DNA of 64,000 nt from Melieria omissa (GCA_963971225.1 OZ020269.1:43297264-43361263); one strand, 5' to 3'. Shown: positions 21,650-33,246, numbered from the stretch's first letter. The notes: generated by a model from the letters alone, not told the origin. Program-made: numbers and translations.

Positions 21650-21820
21650 TGGCCCTTCCACCGGAGACACAGTCTCTCTCTTCCCCGTCGACCTACGTGT
21701 ACCGCGTGGAACTTTTTTCGCCGGAGCTTTATGGCCAAGCCAGCGTACCCGCTGTCCTTATACAGCTCATTATTGGTTCATATTCGATAGTTGTCACCAA
21801 TGTGAACAAGGCCTGTAGAG
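21650..21820 (-). pseudogene. LINE reverse transcriptase 3' fragment
   Basis: Minus-strand reading gives LVHIGDNYRI, NNELYKDSG and a trailing VGRRGRER, matching the same thumb region found at 14270-14340 of the larger LINE and its downstream CGSRRRGRPxxRW segment. It is a 5'-truncated relic of the same LINE family. Confidence 0.55.
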
Positions 21821-21898
21821 CACGGTTGCCACATCATTATGAAAGGGAACAAAATGTAAAACAACGACCAAATATATTTTTAATTTTCTTTCATTTAA

Positions 21899-22617
21899 GG
21901 CAGGTTCTCACCTTGTGGATCCGAAAAAGTGCACTTTTTTTAGGAATTTTTTTTGAGAAAACGGTTAAAGATACAACGCTGAAAATTGTTTCTGGATATG
22001 AACACGCATTTATTTAGAGAATACAATTTTTCAAATTGAATGAATCAAAAAAAGGGGGAGGGGCGTCCATCAGTGGCGGCATGTCGCCGAGGAGGTGTCC
22101 CGCTACCGGAAGTGATTCCGTCAAAACCCGTGATCGGAAACACAAAAATCGAACACATTCTTAATGTGTACCGTATTATCTATTGAATGAACCAAGATCA
22201 TGAAAAAAAATCAAAATTACAAAAGTTATGAGGTTTTGAAAAAAAATTAAGATTATCGCATTTTTTTATACACTTATTATTTTTTTAAATAAACAATTTT
22301 CAATATTTGTGGCTGATCGTGGTTCGTTTATTAGAAAAAACCCTAAGGAACATTTGGAAAAAGTTTTCTGACGATTGGTTCATTCCAGCGCCTTCAATCA
22401 CTTCCGTAAGGTCCGAAAATGTGGTTCTGAGAAAAACGCGTTTAAAGTTTAAAGCGCGCTTGGCCGGTGCTCTACACTGCTCTATGTAACGGCCTGTAAC
22501 TTTTGTAATTTTTCAGATTTTGATCTGAAATTTCTGGAGCACATTTTTGAAACATATATCTACACGATAAGGCAAAAAAAAATCGTTGTTTTTTTTTCCA
22601 CAAGGTGAGAACCTGCC
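21899..22617. mobile_element. TTAA-flanked MITE 1
   Basis: The ends GGCAGGTTCTCACCTTGTGG are inverted and flanked by TTAA on both sides (21895-21898, 22618-22621). It is 719 bp and non-coding. It contains GAGAAAAACGCGTTTAAAGT near 22432, a motif also inside the MITEs at 31702-32428 and 62194-62953. A TTAA duplication is the hallmark of piggyBac-type transposition. 22622-22916 to its right has no recognised feature. Confidence 0.8.
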
Positions 22618-23908
22618 TTAAGATTAGAACTAAGAAAATTACAACATAAACTTTGGAATACCTCGCTTAACACGATAGTTACGTTCCTGGAAAATACCGT
22701 TTTAAGCGAAACAAGGGACCAGTGCAAAAAGGGGGTTACATTCCAAGATTTAAAAAGTGCCAAATTTTTTTGGGTTTTTTATAAGATTTTTTATTTAAAA
22801 CAAATCAACGAAATCGCAAACTAAAATTACATTTCTCTCAAGCGGTTGTTTGCCTTTCTTCGCTAACATGGTTAAAAACTAGAATATCAATTTATATATT
22901 AATACTTGAAAATTAACCCTCTAGTTCCCAAGAACGCCTGTAGACATCCTAAGCTTAAAACAATTTTGTAAATTACACCTTATGATTTTTCTAGCTTATT
23001 TTACATGTATGGAAAGGGGAATCACCATCTTATAAAATAAATGTAGACAGTTCCCTGCCGGCAACTGAACTAACTTTTAACGCACTTTAATCTAACTAAT
23101 TCTCAACTAGTTGTGGTTGATAGTTGGATTATTTTCAATGGAGCCAACTGACTATTTTAACATGGCGATGGCCTAGGCAGTAGTCAATTGTCCAACTCTG
23201 CATGACTATTCAACTAACTTAAAAGTTAGTTGCTTAAAAGTTAGTTAAAAGTGATCTTATTTATAGTTAGCTATAAACTAATTACATTTCAGTTAGCTAT
23301 AAGTTGACTTTATTTAGATCAGCTATAACTCAACTATTACTTAATACGTTGTAGCAAAGAATATGAAGTAATATAGAACGCGCATCTCATACAAGCAAAC
23401 GCGTTGTACTTGGGTACTGCTGGTAGTACCCTCTGTTATTGACAGCAGAAATCTCTGTTACTAACAGCAGAAATCTCTGTAACTTCGGCGTAACATGTGA
23501 ATTGAAGTCGCTTCTGTACTCATTCGTATTCTCGCTGCTGTTGCGCCACTTGATAAACATGACGATGAACGCTGCTTTTGTTGTCGCGGGGAATAGCATT
23601 ATAATATTGGCAAACAAAAAAAAGTTAGCGGTATACTGTTTTTTGCGCTGTGCCGTGCAGGCGGGATAGCATTGATGTTGTTGGTAATTGTTGCGTCGTT
23701 ATTTCTGCTTTCTTTTTTATAATCACAAGCAAATTACAATTAGCAAAAAAAATGCGTGAACTTGGTGTAGTAAAATATGGGTGCAAACATGTTGCACAAG
23801 AGCGTTTATAGTTATTAATTAAGAATATTATTGTAAGGTTTTATGTTTATTGTTTTACTTTCGTTTAAATTTATCTTTCATAAATAATAATTTTTAATAA
23901 GAATTTTT

Positions 23909-24775
23909 TTATTTGCCAACAATTATTTTCAATTTTCGTTCTTTCGAACTTCCTTTTTGCACAGCCCACATGCAGTGTTTTCGTAGAAGAACTAAAATAA
24001 GAAAATCTAAAATTTGGACTCTATGGTTACAGCACTCACCATGGAACCATTCAGGTGTAGCATTTTTACAAGATTGTAAAACATGTGCCTTAATACCAAT
24101 TTTGTCAGGTTCTGCTTCGCAGATTTTATGAAAAATTAAAATATGTTTTATGCATACATTCATTAGGGAATTGGAAGGAGCAAAAAGATTACCAAAATCA
24201 GAAATTGACTGATAATTTTTGTGAAAAATAAAAATTTCACTTGGAGCAGTCAAAACTTCATCCCTTTTTCTCAATTCGTCACCGCATTTTTCACAATTTA
24301 ATTTAGGAATGATTTTGTACGCTACGTATCCAACAAAATACCTCATGGAAACCAGCTCTAAGTTAATATCTTTCAGATTACAAAAGGTGTCACCTACAAA
24401 ATACGCCTCGTGCATCTCACTACTTAGATCAAGATTTTCCAGGATTTCATTGTCATTATCATCGCCATTAGCCTGCAAAACATCCTCATTAAAAGAAGCG
24501 CTTGAAATTAAATTAGTCATTGAATCTTGCGTCTCTTCACAATTGGTAGAGGAGCTAAACTTTATTATTTTAAAGGCTAATAACCTGGCTAAGATATTAT
24601 TAAGTTCAGCTACAGAGGGGTTACAATTATTACCTCCTTTTTGCCTTAACACAGCAAACGTATTCTCCAACTTGTCCTGGTTAAAGGCCTTTGTCATAAT
24701 AAAAAACTTGTCCGAATTATCTTTTAATATTTCATCTACAAGTAGAAGGACCGATTTTAAGGATAGTTTCATGCC
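23909..24775 (-). CDS. P-like transposase, C-terminal frame
   Basis: The frame has 287 codons from the Met at 24772. It opens KLSLKSVLLLVDEILKD and contains NQDKLENTFAVLRQKGG near residues 32-48, the counterpart of the P/THAP9 segment that supplies the catalytic Glu (LEN). Farther on are RYFVGYVAYKI, CEKCGDELRKRDE with a CxxC pair, and FLILVLLRKHC near the end. It continues the middle frame after a -1 shift at GAAAAAAAC (about 24793-24800). The second P-like copy at 58998-59864 has the same length, which supports this being a real C-terminal domain. Confidence 0.8.
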   Translation of the reverse strand, partial: GMKLSLKSVLLLVDEILKDNSDKFFIMTKAFNQDKLENTFAVLRQKGGNNCNPSVAELNNILARLLAFKIIKFSSSTNCEETQDSMTNLISSASFNEDVLQANGDDNDNEILENLDLSSEMHEAYFVGDTFCNLKDINLELVSMRYFVGYVAYKIIPKLNCEKCGDELRKRDEVLTAPSEIFIFHKNYQSISDFGNLFAPSNSLMNVCIKHILIFHKICEAEPDKIGIKAHVLQSCKNATPEWFHGECCNHRVQILDFLILVLLRKHCMWAVQKGSSKERKLKIIVGK

Positions 24776-24777
24776 AT

Positions 24778-26076
24778 CTAGGAAGAAAACTCGTTTTTTT
24801 CATCAACAAATTTCACTTCCTCTAGATAATATAAAAATGTTTGAATAAATGTGTGCGATTCTTTCTTAATCTGAAGAGCAGATCGGTAGCAGTTATCTGC
24901 ATACAAAGATCCACTATTCATGCAATCAAATATTTGATCAATTTTTGCTATAAAATCAGCTGTGGATAACGCTACCTCTTGTGTGATTTTTTTAAATCCA
25001 CTTATGTCTGAAATTGTTCTGATAGCAGCTTCAACTGTTTTACTGAACACTTGCGTGGCAAATTTAACACGCATTTTTTCAAATGAATTTGGAAATATGT
25101 GTTGTCTAGTCAATTTTGGGCACATTTTGGTTTTACAATTTTCTTCCCTCTCCCAAAGCTCTTGAACTACTTTAAAGCTAACTAAACCATCAGGCGTTTT
25201 CAAGTCGCATTTAAGCCAACCATTTCGCAATGACTTGATTAAATGTGGGAAATCGAACATGCAATAAATTTTTTGATTTTGAAATTGAAAGTATGGTTTC
25301 TCTATACATACGCCTAAGTCGGAGAAACACTTTCTATTAGAAGACCCCTGATCACAAACCAAAACGTTCACTACTATACCAAAATTGCTTAAAATTTTAA
25401 GATTTTCTTTAATTATTTTGCACAACGTATCTGCTGTTAATCCATTCTCTGACACAAAATAGTTTAAAATTGAACACCAACTCGAGAACATGGACTTCAA
25501 CATAAATACACATACTTGCTTACCAATTTTTTTTGTTCTTTCGAAGCCTGTGCATTCAAATCCGTCAATTAAATCTAGTTTTTGATTGTATCGTAATTCT
25601 CTACGTATTGCCATTTCGTCCATTAAAAGAACCATATTATTTTCATTTTTTTCCTCCAACTCTAAGCACATCTTTTTAATGAATTCAAAAGCCACATTGT
25701 TGATACCGGGCTGAAGGAACTTTATTGGAGCCCACCGATTTAAGGTGCTGATATGTGGCAAATTGAAATTTAACTTATCTCTTCGGAAAGAATATGTTGA
25801 TTGTGAAATATAAAAAATATTTTGCGCTAAATATTTCACTTCGTCAGAATATTCTTTTGGCCGGGTGCTAAGTAAAAGTTTACAAAATGTTTTGGATTCC
25901 AAGTTGATATGTTTTAAAGAATCAATTGAATTTTTTAAAGTCTTTGAACAACAATTCTTGGATTTTAAAATAAAGCGCTTTTCTTTTCGCAATTTTTCGT
26001 TAATTTTTTTGAACTTTTTTAATAGGTCGCTGTATTTCTTTTGTAATAATGGGTTATTTCGACGTTTTTTTCGCAA
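24778..26076 (-). CDS. P-like transposase, catalytic core frame
   Basis: The frame has about 430 codons. The N-terminal part is a Lys-rich probable coiled coil (LLKKFKKINEKLRKEK). LLMDEMAIRRELRYN near residue 155 supplies the first catalytic Asp and LVCDQGSSNRKCF near residue 245 the second, as in P/THAP9 RNase H-fold transposases. IYCMFDFPHLIKSLRNGW follows, corresponding to the histidine-containing DxxHLIKxxRN segment. The inserted domain (QEVALSTADFIA) lies toward the end. The first codon is TTG, so this is not an independent start. It is reached from the THAP frame by a -1 shift at GAAAAAAAC near 26065-26073. Confidence 0.85.
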   Translation of the reverse strand: MRKKRRNNPLLQKKYSDLLKKFKKINEKLRKEKRFILKSKNCCSKTLKNSIDSLKHINLESKTFCKLLLSTRPKEYSDEVKYLAQNIFYISQSTYSFRRDKLNFNLPHISTLNRWAPIKFLQPGINNVAFEFIKKMCLELEEKNENNMVLLMDEMAIRRELRYNQKLDLIDGFECTGFERTKKIGKQVCVFMLKSMFSSWCSILNYFVSENGLTADTLCKIIKENLKILSNFGIVVNVLVCDQGSSNRKCFSDLGVCIEKPYFQFQNQKIYCMFDFPHLIKSLRNGWLKCDLKTPDGLVSFKVVQELWEREENCKTKMCPKLTRQHIFPNSFEKMRVKFATQVFSKTVEAAIRTISDISGFKKITQEVALSTADFIAKIDQIFDCMNSGSLYADNCYRSALQIKKESHTFIQTFLYYLEEVKFVDEKNEFSS

Positions 26077-26483
26077 TTACTGCATACTATGTCATCATAA
26101 CGTGGTCGTTTCAATGAAGAATCTGGTTCTAAAAATTCTTCATCCGAAATCTCATGATCTTCGTCTAAGTTTAAGGTTGGAATCGCATCCTTTTTTAGAA
26201 ACCTTTTTCCTACATAAGTACTGGAGAAATGATTTTCACAAATATACAGTTTTCGGTTATAGTCGTCATAAGATATATTGCATTTTTCGCGCCAAATTTG
26301 GCCAAACACGAAATCAGCAGCGGGGAATCTAAATAATCTAAGATTCTCGCATTGTCGTCTCGATTTTTTGCAACTGCGAACACAACATTGAATTCCAGAC
26401 GTTGAGGAATTTCTATTTGTCTTTATATTTGTAGCCATATTGTAACAAACCGAAACACAAAATAGAATTACAATGTTGGACAA
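26019..26483 (-). CDS. P-like transposase, THAP DNA-binding frame
   Basis: The likely start is the Met followed by ATNIKTNRN (about 26438). The THAP zinc module follows: CCVRSCKKSRRQ, then LRLFRFP, QIWREKCN, YICENHFSS and the closing AIPTLNL, fitting C2CH with the conserved Pro, Trp and AVPT-like box. It is followed by an acidic linker and a CxxC pair (CSNC) just before the frameshift. THAP domains of P-type transposases bind subterminal sites. The array just upstream (26524-26739) is the obvious candidate target. Confidence 0.85.
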   Translation of the reverse strand: MSNIVILFCVSVCYNMATNIKTNRNSSTSGIQCCVRSCKKSRRQCENLRLFRFPAADFVFGQIWREKCNISYDDYNRKLYICENHFSSTYVGKRFLKKDAIPTLNLDEDHEISDEEFLEPDSSLKRPRYDDIVCSNCEKNVEITHYYKRNTATY

Positions 26484-26523
26484 TGGCGTTAAAATACTTC
26501 TTAAAAAAATTCAAAATTGGTAT

Positions 26524-26739
26524 CAACCACGTCAAAATATAAACAAATAATTTTACTTGGAACTCGCCACGTAAAAATATTTGTGAAAATTTCAAATTGG
26601 ATTCAACCACGTCAAAAAAAAACCGCTGCAAAAGGTTCAAAATTGTTATCAACCACGTCAAAATATAAACAAATGATTTTACTTGGAACTCGCCACGTAA
26701 AAATATTTGTGAAAATTTCAAATTGGATTCAACCACGTC
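26524..26739. promoter_or_regulatory. Array of CAACCACGTC sites upstream of THAP gene, P-like 1
   Basis: CAACCACGTC occurs at 26524, 26603, 26649 and 26730, with related GCCACGTAA in between (near 26570 and 26694). Two units of about 125 bp form a tandem duplication that also contains TTTGTGAAAATTTCAAATTG. The same sites precede the THAP frame of the second P-like element (58488-58621). The position, copy number and conservation suggest transposase or regulator binding. This is inference. Confidence 0.55.
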
Positions 26740-28931
26740 TAAATATTTGCAGGTTTTAAAAATCAATCAAAGCGCAGCATTTGAGCAAACAGCCATACAC
26801 CACAAATCTTCGATTGATAGTGACATTACAGCAAAACCAAAAAGCATACACACAATAAACGACAACAACAAAAACATTAGCGAATCCCGAGTCATCTTCG
26901 CTGAAACGATGATGACGATGCCTTCGTTCGTTGTTTGTTTTTTGTTTGCGCTTCGGCAAACAAGATCAAGAAACATGCATGCAAAAAATGATTGAGCGAA
27001 CACTACGCTGCAACAACCACCACTTCAATGTACACGAGTGAAGCCGTTGCGAACAATAACATAGCTTTTTGCTGTTGTCCTACGCAAATCTAACAGAAAA
27101 TGTTATGAACCTAACATTTTCAAATGCCTACGCTTCGCTCTTCCCGCTCGCATCATAGCAACCGAAAACACTTGTGTGCCCACATGCGCGTTCTATATTA
27201 CTTCATATTCTTTGGTTGTAGTCAAATCTTAATCCATAAATATGAATATTTCTGTGATTTTTTTGTAAATTTTAAATTTAATATTTAATAATAATACACT
27301 AATATTTTCTATATAAATTCCGTTTTGACTCTGCACATTAGCAAAGGAACAGGTGGCTTCTTACTTAGTAGCATTACATGAATTTAATTTATTTAAACAC
27401 GAATCCCTTCCCTTTTTCAAAAGCCGGACTGCGACCGCACGCACGAGACTCAGCACTGATTATGATTTCATAATGCGGGAAAGAAAATGACAAACACATA
27501 TGTAAAATAATATTCCAAAGAGCAAAAAAACAAACAACAATTAACTGGTTTTTAATTTCTATGCCATAAACGCATGCATTAATTTGGGTGGATTCTGCAT
27601 TACTGTGTAGTTAGGTTATAGTTAGGGACATAAAATCGCATAAGAACAAATAGCATTGATTTTGGGGAAGTTCTGCATTACTTTGTAGTTAGCTTATAGT
27701 TAGGTCATGAAAGTTAACTAGAAGTGAGTTACTTTTGTAGTCGACTACCGAATTGCTTGCAGGGTTAACACTGCTACATGCACAGCGGCAATAATTGTAA
27801 GACAAAGTTGAAGTTTCGTGAGAAAGTAAGCAAACAATTATTTTTGGAATTGCGTGAGAAACAAAAATTGTTGTAAATAAATTGTGAGCCTCAATAAAAC
27901 TAAAAAACTTACTGGTGAATATCACTTAATGTGTTCTTTTAGAAAATTAAAAAAATTATGAAAAAAACGTTGTACATTCCTCCTACCAAACTCAAACCCT
28001 AGAGTGTCTTGTCATTGATGATATTTTTTCGCTATTTAAGCATTATTTTTCTTTTTGAACCGAAATTTTGATGCACCGCAATGTAAAAAAAGATCATATC
28101 ACTCCAAAAAGTTATACTTAGGCATAGTCTGCGGGGGTATATGAGAGAACTAGTCTCTCCTAGTCTTTTATTTCATGGAGTAGATTTATACGTATACCGA
28201 TTTTTTTTAGTTTTTCTAGTTTATACACCCCCAAAAACAGTGTATAAACTACCCCTCACCTTACACCCCTTTCTATTTATTGTTTATTACGCGTATGAAC
28301 TGAAACTGTTAATTAAAAAAAAAATTTAAAATTTAAATTAATTTAAAAAAAATATCTTCATATGGGTTTTTTTGCTTTGTTTCCCAAGCAGGCCTCTAGG
28401 CCTCTAGGACTTTCTACACCCTCTATCACGCCTCCTATTGACATGAAATTTTTTTCCCCGAACAAACATTACTTCTCCACCACAAAACTATCACTGGTAA
28501 TTTTTTTAACAAGATTAAAAACTTGGGAACTAGAGGATTAAAACATACCATTAACACTATCATAACCTTTTTATTAGAAGACAGTAGTAACTGAACGAAT
28601 TGTTATCAAGTCAAATTCGATTAACATATGCGGAATGAAATAGAAACTGATTTCAAACCACCATTCCAATTACACTGCACAACAAAATCGATTTTTTTTA
28701 AATAACAAGGTTCTGACAACGGATTCTGGTAGGGGGGACCAGAAAAAATATACGTGTATAGGCGTTTTGAAAGTTTTCGTCTGAATTTTTTTAGGGGGGT
28801 CAAAATTCAATTTGACCCTTTTTTCTAAAATGCCAAAAATGTCCTGTAAAACTTTTTAGGATTTTGTAGGACTTTTTAAGGACAAAATGTACCACAAAAA
28901 TATTGTTATTTTTTTGTGTTGTGCAGTGTTA

Positions 28932-29769
28932 TAGCCTATTTCCACTGAGCGCTTAAATGCATTTAAGGGCTCTGTTAAGTTGGACAACTGTCAAGCGTTT
29001 CCACCGAAACTGAGTTAACTCCAAAAGCTTGTTTTTGTTGACATTTTCATTTGGAAAAATCAAATTCTGCATTTATTGCTGGGCAGCCCCAGCTATACCC
29101 ATCGCCGCCATCCTCTTGTGTACGTATCTGTGGTTTCTAGTAGCCTCTCTAGTACATGAAAACCACTCCGCTTTCTTTTTCAACAGTCTAGGAATGTCTG
29201 CATTTTCATATTTGTGAAAATTTATCAATTTGTTTATTTTGTTTATCAATTTATTTATCATTTATCAATGTCTATTTCATTTGTGAAAGTTGCCGGCTGT
29301 TTGATATCAGAGCTGTCTTAATTTTTAATGTCAAGAGGGTTCATGAGAAATTCCACGTTTTTTATTTTCTTTTCCAGCATTTATTATTGGAAAATAATGG
29401 ATGTTTTGACTTTCATTATGACAGATAATATGTATTTTTGCGAAAAATGCAGTGAAAAGTAATTGTCTTGGCAAACAATCGACCACAACGAACGCAATTC
29501 AAATCCCTTCTCTCGTTTGTGCTCTCACGGCTCTTGCAGCACCTGAAAGCATGCTATCAAAATTTGTACATTTGTGAATATTGCTCCCGCTTTTAACATA
29601 ACATTTTCTGTTAGACGTCTGTAAACGGCAAAACTGAGTTAACTCAGCTTTGAAAGTGAGTTCACGCACTTTGATACAAAAACAATTGTATGGGAATTTG
29701 AGCATTTAAATGCGATGTCAAACTGCAGTTAAGCGTAAACTGCAGTTAAGGCCCAGTGGAAATAGGCTA
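28932..29769. mobile_element. MITE with TAGCCTATTTCCACTG ends
   Basis: Inverted ends TAGCCTATTTCCACTG / CAGTGGAAATAGGCTA, flanked by TTA on both sides (28929-28931, 29770-29772). The TTA duplication suggests PIF/Harbinger. If the terminal TA is counted as target, a TA-type element is the alternative. GTTAACTC and GCAGTTAA motifs repeat near the ends. It is non-coding, 838 bp. Confidence 0.7.
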
Positions 29770-29961
29770 TTATTAAACAAATAGCAATAGCAAAATAAAC
29801 GGTAACAATAGCAACGGTAATTAATGGCAAGAGTAACGGTAATATTCCTGCAATCATTCGACTGGAGATCAATTCAACGGATAACAATTAATCGCAAAAA
29901 TGAAGTTGACGGAGTGAGAACGTCGCAAATTGATTTGCAAATTTTGTGAAAATAATCCATT

Positions 29962-31005
29962 ACCGCCGTAGTTCAGCTGGCTAGTGCGTTGGGCCGCCAA
30001 GACTCCGCGAGTTCAATACTTCGTTGCGTTAACACCGAAAAAAAAGAAAAACAAAAATTTTTCTTTCGGCGGCTGTCCTCACAGCAGGAAATGGCAAACC
30101 TCTGAGAGTAAAATTGCCTATGAAAAAGTTCCCAACTCGTCGTTCGGAGCAGTGACTACGTGACGCGAAACTGAGCGGGGAAATGATTTTCAGACCATTT
30201 TTTGCTTTTTCCAATCGTCCGATAGTGTACGGGTTTTTTTACCCAATCATTCGCACAGCACCGGTTACCAGTCAATTGCTTGCATCTTAAAGTGATAACT
30301 TTTCTTATTTGCTGTAAAAATAACGTTGCGAAAAACCTTGTTTTACTGGTCGAAGTCATTTTGATTGTTACCCGTACCAACAGAAAGCATAAATAAATGA
30401 TTTCAGACGGTAAAGTCAGCAGATATTCGGTTGCTTTTTCATTCAGTTCATGTCTCATTGAGTTTGCCGTTTCTAGTGCAGCAAGAAACAGTGATGGCAA
30501 GTTGAACTATTTTCAAACGCAGAGCTGCAACACAAGCAATTCAAACGTTAAGGCTTTGAGGGCAATTAGCAAAAACTGAAGTTAAATCATATTAAAACTA
30601 GTTGGAACATACTTATGACGTTTTTCAGCAACAACATTTTTTTTGCAATCAATTTCCTATAAACGTACTACAAAATGAGAGAGAAAAAAAACAATTATTT
30701 CATTTGCAAATAAACTTCGAACGCACCAGCAGCCCTTGCCCTGACTTTTGTATGGCGAATTTGCTGTACGAACCCTAATCAACTCTGGGGCCTGGTTTGA
30801 CCGAATTTGCGACTCTGGGGCCTGGTTTGACCGAATTAGCAACCGTGACTCCTCTCAGTTTCGCGTCATGTAGTCATTGGTTCGGAGTCGGCATAAAACT
30901 GTAGGTCCCTTCCAACCTTGTAAAAACATTTGCACGCACAACACGATTGGTTGCGGGTATCTTAGTCTCGTAATCGGTCTGTCGTGCCAAGCAAGAAGAA
31001 GAATC
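29962..31005 (+). repeat. tRNA-related SINE, copy 3, split by a MITE
   Basis: A tRNA-like head at 29964-30022 has A box GTAGTTCAGCTGGCTAGTGC and B box GCGAGTTCAATACTTC. The body follows to 30149, resumes after the MITE at 30888 (CGGCATAAAACTGTAGG) and ends near 31005. A full-length cloverleaf is not intact, so it is not a functional tRNA. The order head-body-tail shows the SINE orientation. Confidence 0.8.
30150..30879. mobile_element. hAT-type MITE family A, copy 3
   Basis: Perfect 8-bp duplication GTTCGGAG (30142-30149, 30880-30887). Ends CAGTGACTACGTGACGCGAA and TTTCGCGTCATGTAGTCATTG. It is 730 bp, in the opposite orientation to copy 1 and very similar to it. The duplication reconstructs the uninterrupted SINE exactly. 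Confidence 0.9.
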
Positions 31006-31097
31006 CATTGCAGAGCAGCCAATGCCGGACTAAATTGAAGGCAGAAATTATGGATCAGTCAGCAAAGTCGTATCGTGCGTTTGCGAAGTAGTATAGT

Positions 31098-31473
31098 TGT
31101 TTACTGCTGCAGGCCGTCGCTATGAATTGCTGAAATAATCCTCGAAAATAAAACGCTGCACTTCACTTGCACCTTGAAACTAGACTAATGCTCCGGTCGT
31201 CCGGAGCCTTTATTTATATTATTCCTTATTTTCTATTACCTACTTATTTACATTATATTTCTTATCCTAAAAATGACCTGCGCATACACATACTTAGGTA
31301 GCATGACCCAACGTGCCTGGCAGTCTAAATACACAGCACGATAAGACCATACCAACACCACCTGCTGGCCACACGCTCTTATCGTGCCTGTTACTTGAAT
31401 TCTTGCAGCGGTCACCACTTGATAAGTGCAACCAGATGTTGGTTATCTTGTGGTGCCGTTGCAAGATTCAACA
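31098..31473 (-). repeat. BEL/Pao 3' LTR
   Basis: It is 376 bp and differs from the partner at 37734-38098 by a few substitutions and an 11-bp length difference near its start (TGAAATAATCCTCGAAAATA versus TGAAAATA). It contains TCCGG(A)GC / GCTCCGGTCG inverted motifs and TTTATTTATATTATTCC. Confidence 0.85.
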
Positions 31474-31701
31474 TATTGCCCCCGTTGAAAGGAGTAGCCT
31501 TTCAACATAAAACATAAGGTTTTCTTAACCTCCTAAACATATTAGCGCTAGGGCAGCGATGTTGACCTCAGCTTCCTGATCTTCCAAGCACCGGCTTGTT
31601 ACTGCTGGTGTTGCAACTGCTGGTTGTGAACTGTGATCTGCGATCACTTTACTATTTCACTTTTTCATCTTAACCCCAGCTACTTTTTCACTGGCAGTTA
31701 A

Positions 31702-32428
31702 GGGGTCATTCTCATGCGCGGACAGGAAAAATGGACATTCTTCAGAAATTATTTCCTTTGTGAATACGAGGAATTATCAAAAGAAGATATTCCACTTTAA
31801 TTTATTCATTGTTATGGTACAAAAATAAAAATTAAAAAAAAAAATTTTTTAATTTTTTCAAACACTTTTTTTCGATTAAAGACACGGCTTCTGCCGCGTC
31901 ATGGTCAGCTGGCGGGGATTGTTTTGAGTCACAGGATTATCTGAAACATACTTTTCAAAGAAATTCTTAATCAGTATGAACGTACCTCTCGCCCGTAGTA
32001 AATTTGAATATTTTCATAAGAATCTCACAAAATGGCAGGCATTGGAAGTTAGAACAGTAAAAAATTGTTGTTTTTGAAGATTTTATCAATTAAAAAAAAT
32101 ATGAAATTTTTAACATATCGGAGTGAATTCACTAGGGGCGATAGCTAACAGCATGTAGAATGACGTGACAAAATCGCAGAGAGATCGGATGAATGGTTTT
32201 TTTTAAATCATCTCCGCCATTTCAAAAAAAGGCGTTCCGAGAAAAACACGTTTAAAGTTTTGACTAACCGCTAGAATCCTTGACCGCTCGTTATATAAAT
32301 GTCTGTAGAAGCCGAAGTACTTGAAATTTTCCAATAAAATTTTGACAGCACCTTCTTCAAGGATGATACATTCCAAATATGTTTAAAAAAAAATTGATTT
32401 TTACAAAATTTCACATGAGAATGATCCC
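31702..32428. mobile_element. TTAA-flanked MITE 2
   Basis: Ends GGGGTCATTCTCATG(C/T)G inverted, with TTAA at 31698-31701 and 32429-32432. It is 727 bp and non-coding. It contains GAGAAAAACACGTTTAAAGT near 32240, shared with the other TTAA MITEs. Confidence 0.8.
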
Positions 32429-33246
32429 TTAAGTTCTGATGTCAGTTGCGCGCGTCGCAAGTCACGTCTGCTTCCTTCAGATTACCTCAACTTTTTTGCT
32501 GCCGTCGCCTTACTGCATAAGCCTGCAGTCTGCCTTGCCCCTCTAACGTGATAGCACGATAGCCATTTTCACCCGGGCAGGCTGTCTCACGCTTCTGCGC
32601 GATTTTGGAGTTCCTGCATATCTCGTTGGTGAGTTTCAACGATCCTCTTCGTGTTGACGTATCTGTCACACAACAAAATAGCGGTGACAGGACAGGCCCA
32701 GTTGCCCTCACGCAGGCGATTGTCCACCTTGGTGGGAATCGCATCGCCCTCAATGTTTTCAAGGTTGCCATACTCAGGATCAATTGGAAGAGGAACTTCT
32801 TTTTCCTCCTGAGTTTGTTCGGCACCTCACCATATTCCTCTAGCTTTGCGCCTTTTGCGATTCAGCCCTTTAGGAATTGGTTCCTGCTACAATTGGATCA
32901 GCCACACGTCCTTTAATTTTGTGAGATTGGTCGAACTGTTACGCTCTCCGACCTTGTGGCTCTTTTCGGCTACATTCTTTCAGTGCTCGACAGCCAGTCA
33001 ATTCGAGTCAACATCAGTCCGCGCAGCAACCTTCTTGCTGCACGAATTACACTTCGAGTGCAGGAAGCTTCTTCATCGCATCAAACTTGCGATGGCCTTG
33101 GAATCTTACGTCAAACATATTTCAGTATTCCAGATGACGCTGCTTGTCCAAGGGTTCGTACTCCATCATGGCTGCATACCTCACACGGTCCCACGGTGTT
33201 CAACTTGAGCCACGCTGCCCTGCTCTTCTTACCTATCCCTGACTTA

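Larger units (their letters stand above)
23355..27214 (-). mobile_element. P-element-like transposon 1, full length
   Basis: A 31-bp perfect terminal inverted repeat beginning CAAAGAATATGAAGTAATAT, flanked by the 7-bp duplication GTTGTAG (23348-23354, 27215-27221). The total is 3860 bp. It encodes, on the minus strand, a THAP domain, a P-type catalytic core and a C-terminal domain in three consecutive frames. An operator-like repeat array precedes the first frame. A 31-bp repeat equals the canonical P length, but P elements normally make 8-bp duplications. Related elements are at 51091-52996 and 57563-60311. Confidence 0.9.
22917..28537. mobile_element. PiggyBac-like element hosting a P-like transposon
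   Basis: TTAA (22913-22916) followed by CCCTCTAGTTCCCAAG at the left, and CTTGGGAACTAGAGGA followed by TTAA (28538-28541) at the right. The CCCT start next to TTAA is typical of piggyBac-family ends. Without the 3.86 kb P-like insert it would be about 1.75 kb. It has TTAGTTAGCTATA-type repeats near 23200-23330 and near 27600-27720, and no recognisable transposase. The terminal match has one mismatch in 16. Confidence 0.7.

Noticed and set aside
29964..30022. Possible tRNA gene
   Set aside because: Only the A and B boxes fit. The stems do not pair as a full cloverleaf, and the sequence runs directly into the SINE body.
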